Shown in pieces: positions 46,701 through 50,956 of a DNA stretch of 50,956 nt. How positions within the stretch are numbered: position 1 is the stretch's first letter; the number at the start of each line of letters is the position of its first letter. Both the position numbers and the translations under genes were made by a program. Below the pieces are notes generated by a model. It was given only the letters and a program-made list of their open reading frames with translations. It did no database searches and had not been told where the DNA came from. Source of the stretch: Pseudidiomarina terrestris (lineage in GTDB: Bacteria > Pseudomonadota > Gammaproteobacteria > Enterobacterales > Alteromonadaceae); NCBI RefSeq assembly GCF_030466405.1, contig NZ_JAGGJF010000007.1, forward strand, positions 1 to 50,956. The letters are read 5' to 3'.

Positions 46701-46834
46701 TTCGATGAAGAAGTCCGCGGCCTGGAAGAATTATTCTCGGCTGCGGCTTTGATATATTTGCAATCTGGCGACCGGTTGAGTATCCTAACGGGCTTTTCAA
46801 ATCCGGTCACCCATAAACTAAAGGAGACGTGTTA
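46701..46834 (+). promoter_or_regulatory. Alpha operon leader (probable S4-responsive structure)
   Basis: A 134-nt leader precedes rpsM. GACCGG (46770-46775) pairs with CCGGTC (46803-46808), and an upstream element pairs CCGC with GCGG around 46718-46745. AAGGAG (46820-46825) and the GTG start follow. In gammaproteobacteria this position holds the pseudoknot through which S4 represses the alpha operon. Assignment here rests on position and pairing; a covariance search with the alpha-operon RBS model would decide. Confidence 0.6.
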
Positions 46835-47191
46835 GTGGCCCGTATCGCTGGCATTAACGTTCCTGACAATAAGCATGCAGTCATTGCCTTGACTGCGATC
46901 TATGGTATTGGTCGTACCCGTTCACAGCATATTCTTGCTGCGGTTGGTATCGAAGAAAATACTACAATCGGCTCTTTGTCAGAAGAAAAACTGGATCTAC
47001 TTCGCGAAGCAGTAGGGAAGTTCGCTGTTGAAGGCGACCTTCGTCGTGAAGTATCGATGAATATTAAACGCTTGATGGATCTCGGATGTTTCCGTGGCCT
47101 TCGTCATCGTCGTGGCTTGCCTCTACGTGGACAGCGCACTAAAACCAATGCGCGCACCCGTAAAGGTCCGCGTAAACCAATTAAGAAGTAG
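46835..47191 (+). CDS. rpsM: 30S ribosomal protein S13
   Basis: 118 aa uS13, same length as E. coli. Start is GTG 46835 ([11 protein letters not shown]) with AAGGAG 9 nt upstream; an earlier in-frame GTG at 46829 would add two residues. [20 protein letters not shown] is diagnostic. First gene of the alpha operon. Confidence 0.98.
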   Translation: MARIAGINVPDNKHAVIALTAIYGIGRTRSQHILAAVGIEENTTIGSLSEEKLDLLREAVGKFAVEGDLRREVSMNIKRLMDLGCFRGLRHRRGLPLRGQRTKTNARTRKGPRKPIKK

Positions 47192-47202
47192 GGAGTTGAG
47201 AA

Positions 47203-47592
47203 ATGGCTAAACAACCAACTCGTACTCGTAAGCGCGTTAAAAAACAAGTCGCAGATGGCATGGCTCACATCCATGCATCTTTCAATAACACCATTGTGAC
47301 CATTACTGACCGTCAAGGTAATGCGTTAGCATGGGCAACCGCAGGTGGTTCTGGTTTCCGTGGTTCACGTAAATCAACTCCGTTTGCTGCACAGGTTGCT
47401 GCTGAACGCGCAGGAGAAATGGCGAAGGAATATGGGTTGAAAAACCTAGAAGTGTTCGTTAAGGGCCCCGGTCCTGGTCGCGAATCATCGATTCGTGCAT
47501 TGAACGCTGTAGGTTATCGCATCACTAACATTACTGATGTGACACCTATTCCTCACAACGGTTGTCGTCCGCCTAAGAAACGTCGCGTTTAA
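47203..47592 (+). CDS. rpsK: 30S ribosomal protein S11
   Basis: 129 aa uS11; [19 protein letters not shown] and ending [13 protein letters not shown] as in all bacterial S11. Confidence 0.99.
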   Translation: MAKQPTRTRKRVKKQVADGMAHIHASFNNTIVTITDRQGNALAWATAGGSGFRGSRKSTPFAAQVAAERAGEMAKEYGLKNLEVFVKGPGPGRESSIRALNAVGYRITNITDVTPIPHNGCRPPKKRRV

Positions 47593-47622
47593 TAGGCGCC
47601 AAACGATAGTTGGAGAAAGATC

Positions 47623-48243
47623 ATGGCTAGATATTTGGGTCCAAAACTCAAACTGAGTCGTCGCGAAGGAACTGATTTGTTCCTGAAAAGCGGCGTACGC
47701 GCGATCGATACGAAATGTAAACTCGAGAGCGCTCCGGGTCAGCACGGTGCACGTCGTGGCCGCTTGTCTGATTACGGTTTACAGTTACGTGAAAAGCAAA
47801 AAGTACGTCGTATGTACGGTGTATTAGAAAAGCAATTCCGTAACTATTACAAAGAAGCTGCCCGTATTAAGGGCAACACTGGTGAGAACCTGCTGCAATT
47901 GCTCGAGCAACGTCTAGATAACGTTGTTTACCGCATGGGATTCGCGTCAACGCGAGCTGAAGCCCGTCAGTTGGTCAGCCACAAAGCAGTGGTAGTGAAT
48001 GGCCAGGTAGTCAACATTCCGTCGTTCAAAGTTCGTCCGGAAGATGTTGTGTCCGTTCGCGAAAAAGCGAAAAAGCAGGCGCGCATCGCTGCTGCATTGG
48101 ATCTCGCAGATCAGCGTGAGAAGCCAGTGTGGGTAGAAGTAGACGGGAACAAACTGGAAGGACAATTTAAACGTCTTCCAGAGCGTTCAGACTTGTCTGC
48201 TGAAATTAACGAACAGTTGATCGTAGAGCTTTACTCTAAGTAA
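47623..48243 (+). CDS. rpsD: 30S ribosomal protein S4
   Basis: 206 aa uS4, E. coli length, zinc-free type. The S4 RNA-binding domain has [20 protein letters not shown] and the [12 protein letters not shown] loop. Known as the autoregulator of the alpha operon. Confidence 0.99.
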   Translation: MARYLGPKLKLSRREGTDLFLKSGVRAIDTKCKLESAPGQHGARRGRLSDYGLQLREKQKVRRMYGVLEKQFRNYYKEAARIKGNTGENLLQLLEQRLDNVVYRMGFASTRAEARQLVSHKAVVVNGQVVNIPSFKVRPEDVVSVREKAKKQARIAAALDLADQREKPVWVEVDGNKLEGQFKRLPERSDLSAEINEQLIVELYSK

Positions 48244-48268
48244 AGCTTAAGCATAAAGAGAGGACACA

Positions 48269-49258
48269 ATGCAGGGTTCTGTTACCGAATTCCTTAAGCC
48301 AAGGCTAGTCGACATTGAACAAATCAGCCCGACTCACGCAAAAGTGACGTTGGAGCCTCTTGAGCGTGGCTTTGGTCACACGCTGGGCAACGCGCTGCGC
48401 CGTATTTTGCTTTCTTCTATGCCAGGAGTGGCAGTGACGGAAGTTAAAATCGAAGGTGTGCAGCACGAGTACAGCAGCAAAGAGGGTGTTCAGGAAGATG
48501 TCATCGAAATCCTGCTGAACCTCAAAGGTCTGGCAGTTACCATGGAAGGTAAAGATGAAGCGATTCTGACCTTGAAAAAATCTGGAGCGGGCCCTGTCAA
48601 GGCTGGCGATATTACCCATGATGGGGATATCGAAATCATTAACTCTGATCACCTCATCTGTACTTTAACAGGTGACACTGAGATTGAGATGTCAATCAAA
48701 GTAGAGCGTGGTCGTGGTTATGTTCCAGCTTCGGCACGTCAGTCTGCTGACGATGAAGAGCGTCCGATCGGTCTTCTACTTGTTGACGCTTCTTTCAGTC
48801 CGGTTGAGCGCATTGCGTACAACGTTGACTCAGCTCGTGTTGAGCAACGTACCGACCTGGACAAACTGGTTATCGACATGGAAACGAATGGTACTCTGGA
48901 TCCAGAGGAAGCTATTCGCCGCGCAGCTACAATTATGGCAGAGCAGTTAGAAGCCTTTGTTGAATTGCGTGACATGAGCGAACCGGAAGAGAAAGAAGAG
49001 AAACCGGAATTCGATCCGATTTTATTACGTCCGGTAGACGATTTGGAATTAACTGTGCGTTCTGCGAACTGTTTGAAAGCAGAAGCTATTCAGTACATTG
49101 GTGACTTAGTACAGCGCACCGAGGTTGAGTTATTGAAGACTCCAAACCTTGGTAAGAAATCGCTGACCGAGATCAAAGACGTACTTGCATCACGTGGGTT
49201 GTCTCTGGGCATGCGCCTGGAAAACTGGCCACCAGCAAGTCTTGCTGATCGCGACTAA
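48269..49258 (+). CDS. rpoA: RNA polymerase alpha subunit
   Basis: 329 aa, as in E. coli. N-terminal dimerisation domain ([24 protein letters not shown]) and the C-terminal domain after an acidic linker (EEKEEKPE). The alpha-CTD UP-element/activator surface lies in [19 protein letters not shown] and [13 protein letters not shown]. Confidence 0.99.
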   Translation: MQGSVTEFLKPRLVDIEQISPTHAKVTLEPLERGFGHTLGNALRRILLSSMPGVAVTEVKIEGVQHEYSSKEGVQEDVIEILLNLKGLAVTMEGKDEAILTLKKSGAGPVKAGDITHDGDIEIINSDHLICTLTGDTEIEMSIKVERGRGYVPASARQSADDEERPIGLLLVDASFSPVERIAYNVDSARVEQRTDLDKLVIDMETNGTLDPEEAIRRAATIMAEQLEAFVELRDMSEPEEKEEKPEFDPILLRPVDDLELTVRSANCLKAEAIQYIGDLVQRTEVELLKTPNLGKKSLTEIKDVLASRGLSLGMRLENWPPASLADRD

Positions 49259-49296
49259 GACATCTTTTACAGAGATTTACTGAGAAGGGTATAGGT

Positions 49297-49698
49297 ATGC
49301 GCCATCGTAAGAGTGGTCGTCAACTCAACCGCAACAGCAGTCATCGCAAAGCGATGTTCAGCAACATGGCAAGCTCACTTGTCCGTCACGAAGTGATCAA
49401 AACGACACTTCCGAAAGCAAAAGAACTTCGTCGTGTGATTGAACCACTAATCACTTTAGCGAAACAAGACAGCGTTTCGAACCGTCGTTTGGCGTTCGCG
49501 CGCACTCGTGATAAAGATGTGGTTGGTAAATTGTTCAATGAATTGGGCCCGCGTTATCAAGAACGCGCAGGTGGTTACACTCGCATCATGAAGTGTGGCT
49601 TCCGCGCCGGTGACAACGCGCCAATGGCTTATGTTGAGCTAGTTGACCGTCCAGAAGTTGAAGCTACTGAAGCTGAAGAAGTTGCAGTAGAAGAGTAA
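49297..49698 (+). CDS. rplQ: 50S ribosomal protein L17
   Basis: 133 aa bL17; starts [20 protein letters not shown]. The core ends around [15 protein letters not shown], then a short acidic Glu/Ala/Val tail follows. Last gene of the alpha operon; terminator 17 nt downstream. Confidence 0.99.
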   Translation: MRHRKSGRQLNRNSSHRKAMFSNMASSLVRHEVIKTTLPKAKELRRVIEPLITLAKQDSVSNRRLAFARTRDKDVVGKLFNELGPRYQERAGGYTRIMKCGFRAGDNAPMAYVELVDRPEVEATEAEEVAVEE

Positions 49699-49715
49699 GT
49701 TCTCCTAGTGAGATC

Positions 49716-49747
49716 AAAAAAGCCGCTCGATTGAGCGGCTTTTTTTT
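49716..49747 (+). terminator. Bidirectional intrinsic terminator after rplQ
   Basis: AGCCGCTC and GAGCGGCT pair around an ATT-type loop, with an A run before and a T run after. It can end both the alpha operon and the convergent gene at 49775. Confidence 0.93.
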
Positions 49748-49774
49748 GTCTCGATTTTAAGTTCGATAGCTGAT

Positions 49775-50584
49775 CTAGTTTTGTGGGGCTTTTTTAATTG
49801 CTGCGGCAAACTCATCATCATTGATACCGTGAGTCGCTGCTAGCGTTTGCAGCTCTTCATAATTCATGCCGGCGCGGTAAGCGCCTTTGATAACAGACAT
49901 TGCTTCACCCTTGGTCTTTACCGGTGTGACTTCAGGATCTGAATCGCGCATCAGTGAGATAAGATCGTCTAACGATGTCAACAGATAATCCCCTAAAGCG
50001 GGGAGCACACTCAGGGTTGCATGGACGATGCCTTCAACCTGCTCGGGTTGCGACGCACTGGCTGATTGCATAATGCTATCGGCCATCTCTGGTTCAACCC
50101 GTACGGCGACGCGTACGAGTTCTTCTACATTAGTAGGATCGACACGGCTTGCTTCAGCAACGATCTCATCGGCGTAAGCAGGTTCTGCTTCGACGGCGAT
50201 GCGGACCAGCTCCGTTGGTGGGGCGATTTTCAAATGCATGGCTACGGACAGGATATCCTGGGTAAAACCGGGTTCCGCATTAATAGCTGCTTTTATAATG
50301 TGTTCGTATTTCTTCGGGTAGCGTTCAAAGGCGGCGTGCAAGATAGGTTCAACATGCTGGGGGTAATTACTCATCAGGACCCGAACAGTACGAGTGACCG
50401 AGAAGTTGCGTTTCGTGTAATAACGAAACATTCGTAGATAAGTATTTACCAATCGCTTATTGTCTTCTGTCATCGTATATCCAACAGGTTCAGTTGGGGT
50501 AATACCATCACCGAAGTCCAAAGCTGAAGCGCTAAATGGGAGCATAAAGCTGGTAGCGAGAATAAACGCTGTAGTGGTTCTCAT
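49775..50584 (-). CDS. Unrecognised exported protein of tandem 15-residue helical repeats
   Basis: 269 aa. Signal peptide 1-21 (SASA/LDF). From about residue 60 to 194 the protein consists of nine consecutive units of exactly 15 residues, most starting with Pro, followed by a hydrophobic pair near positions 7-8 and Ala near 10, e.g. PTNVEELVRVAVRVE. A tenth, weaker unit may follow. A separate ~45-residue helical C-terminal domain begins near 220. I do not know the family. It probably forms a periplasmic helical solenoid. It lies between the alpha operon terminator and an rRNA operon promoter and is transcribed away from the rRNA operon. Confidence 0.8.
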   Translation of the reverse strand: MRTTTAFILATSFMLPFSASALDFGDGITPTEPVGYTMTEDNKRLVNTYLRMFRYYTKRNFSVTRTVRVLMSNYPQHVEPILHAAFERYPKKYEHIIKAAINAEPGFTQDILSVAMHLKIAPPTELVRIAVEAEPAYADEIVAEASRVDPTNVEELVRVAVRVEPEMADSIMQSASASQPEQVEGIVHATLSVLPALGDYLLTSLDDLISLMRDSDPEVTPVKTKGEAMSVIKGAYRAGMNYEELQTLAATHGINDDEFAAAIKKAPQN

Positions 50585-50754
50585 CTGTTGCGCACCTTTT
50601 CAATTATTTATTTTTAGCTAATTGCCGATGTTTATAGTTGTTCTTGCAAACGGCTAGCGTTAGAACATTAGCAATGTTTATAGACAATAGATAGTTAAAG
50701 AATGTTCAATCTGATTAAAAAAAAAGCAATTGAACAATAAATTGAAAAAAGATC

Positions 50755-50782
50755 TTGCACGGGCGGCGATGATCCTTATAAT
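50755..50782 (+). promoter_or_regulatory. rRNA operon promoter P1
   Basis: TTGCAC (50755-50760), 16-nt spacer, TATAAT (50777-50782), GC-rich discriminator TCGCCGCC. A-rich tracts just upstream (50717-50750) look like an UP element for the alpha-CTD. An 8-bp inverted repeat (GGCGGCGA 50762-50769, TCGCCGCC 50783-50790) brackets the -10. Confidence 0.85.
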
Positions 50783-50851
50783 TCGCCGCCGTTGTCACCG
50801 AGGCATAAGCCGCAGTGACACGAGCCAGCAGCGCGAAGCGCTTGCAAAAAA

Positions 50852-50869
50852 AAGATCCGAAAGGATCTT
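50852..50869 (-). terminator. Minus-strand intrinsic terminator/hairpin between rRNA promoters
   Basis: AAGATCC, GAAA loop, GGATCTT make a perfect 7-bp stem. Read on the minus strand it is followed by a run of T, the form of an intrinsic terminator, and would stop leftward transcripts coming out of the rRNA operon. On the plus strand it is a GNRA-capped hairpin in the P1 transcript, and its right arm overlaps the P2 -35. Confidence 0.6.
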
Positions 50870-50895
50870 GACGCTGGCCCCGGAAAGCGTAAAAT
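50868..50895 (+). promoter_or_regulatory. rRNA operon promoter P2
   Basis: TTGACG (50868-50873), 16-nt spacer, TAAAAT (50890-50895), followed ~40 nt later by the boxA leader. A tandem P1/P2 arrangement is usual for gammaproteobacterial rRNA operons. Confidence 0.8.
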
Positions 50896-50904
50896 ACGCA
50901 TCCC

Positions 50905-50947
50905 GCTTCAGAGTTCCCCAAGGGACTGAAGCGTCGCTCTTTAACAA
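50905..50947 (+). promoter_or_regulatory. rRNA leader hairpin and boxA antitermination site
   Basis: GCTTCAG (50905-50911) pairs with CTGAAGC (50926-50932), the boxB-like hairpin. GCTCTTTAACAA (50936-50947) is the conserved boxA that recruits the NusB/NusE antitermination complex. The 16S gene begins beyond the right edge. Apart from the rRNA control elements listed separately, the 372-bp stretch 50585-50956 holds only AT-rich sequence containing the promoter of the repeat-protein gene. Confidence 0.85.
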
Positions 50948-50956
50948 TATACCAAG

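Noticed and set aside
50003-50407. DNA-level tandem repeat underlying the 15-residue protein units
   Set aside because: The 45-bp units are not similar at nucleotide level; the repeat is only visible in the protein.
1-50956. CRISPR array, transposase, integrase, prophage or toxin-antitoxin genes
   Set aside because: No regularly spaced repeats and no such coding families were seen on either strand.

Overview
This window reads as a chromosomal segment of a marine-type gammaproteobacterium. The best guess is the order Alteromonadales, family Idiomarinaceae or a close relative. That placement is inferred from gene content, protein style and gene order and was not tested by a search. Gene order partly matches the E. 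coli 99-min region (holD-rimI, deoCABD, prfC, yjjV, ytjB, serB, radA), and complete spc and alpha ribosomal operons are present. The segment is bounded by rRNA operons on the same strand: the 3' part of a 5S rRNA at the left edge, and the promoter/leader of another rRNA operon running off the right edge.

Layout. (1) 1-5.5 kb: 5S end and terminator, then tamA-tamB on the minus strand (outer-membrane translocation and assembly module). (2) 5.6-7.1 kb: tRNA-Trp, holD, rimI, and a minus-strand pair made of a YgaP-type membrane protein and a YgaV-like two-cysteine ArsR regulator. (3) 7.3-11.8 kb: tightly packed nucleoside salvage operon cdd-deoC-deoA-deoB-deoD, closed by a strong hairpin. (4) 11.8-21.9 kb: secreted subtilisin-like protease (minus), prfC, yjjV, ytjB (minus), serB, radA, and a BtuFCD/FecBCD-type importer. 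(5) 21.9-25.9 kb: S41 protease lipoprotein, nagZ, and queC and queE for queuosine/7-deazaguanine synthesis. (6) 26.0-35.0 kb: a 13-gene, almost fully overlapping Tad/Flp pilus locus with several small prepilin-like proteins. It has no recognisable TadV peptidase or TadZ and carries an embedded DUF192 gene and two proteins I cannot name. (7) 35.0-40.7 kb, minus strand: a group-2-type Mrp/Mnh cation/proton antiporter operon (A-B fusion, C, D, E, F, G). (8) 41.2-49.7 kb: spc (rplN to rpmJ) and alpha (rpsM to rplQ) operons. No S10-operon genes lie upstream; the Mrp operon lies there instead. (9) 49.8-51 kb: an unrecognised exported protein built of exact 15-residue helical repeats, then the rRNA promoter region.

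Most of the window is housekeeping sequence. The regions that best repay a second look are the Tad locus, the 15-residue-repeat protein beside the rRNA operon, the detached spc operon, and the hairpins and operators noted below. I saw no CRISPR array, insertion sequence, prophage or defence island.
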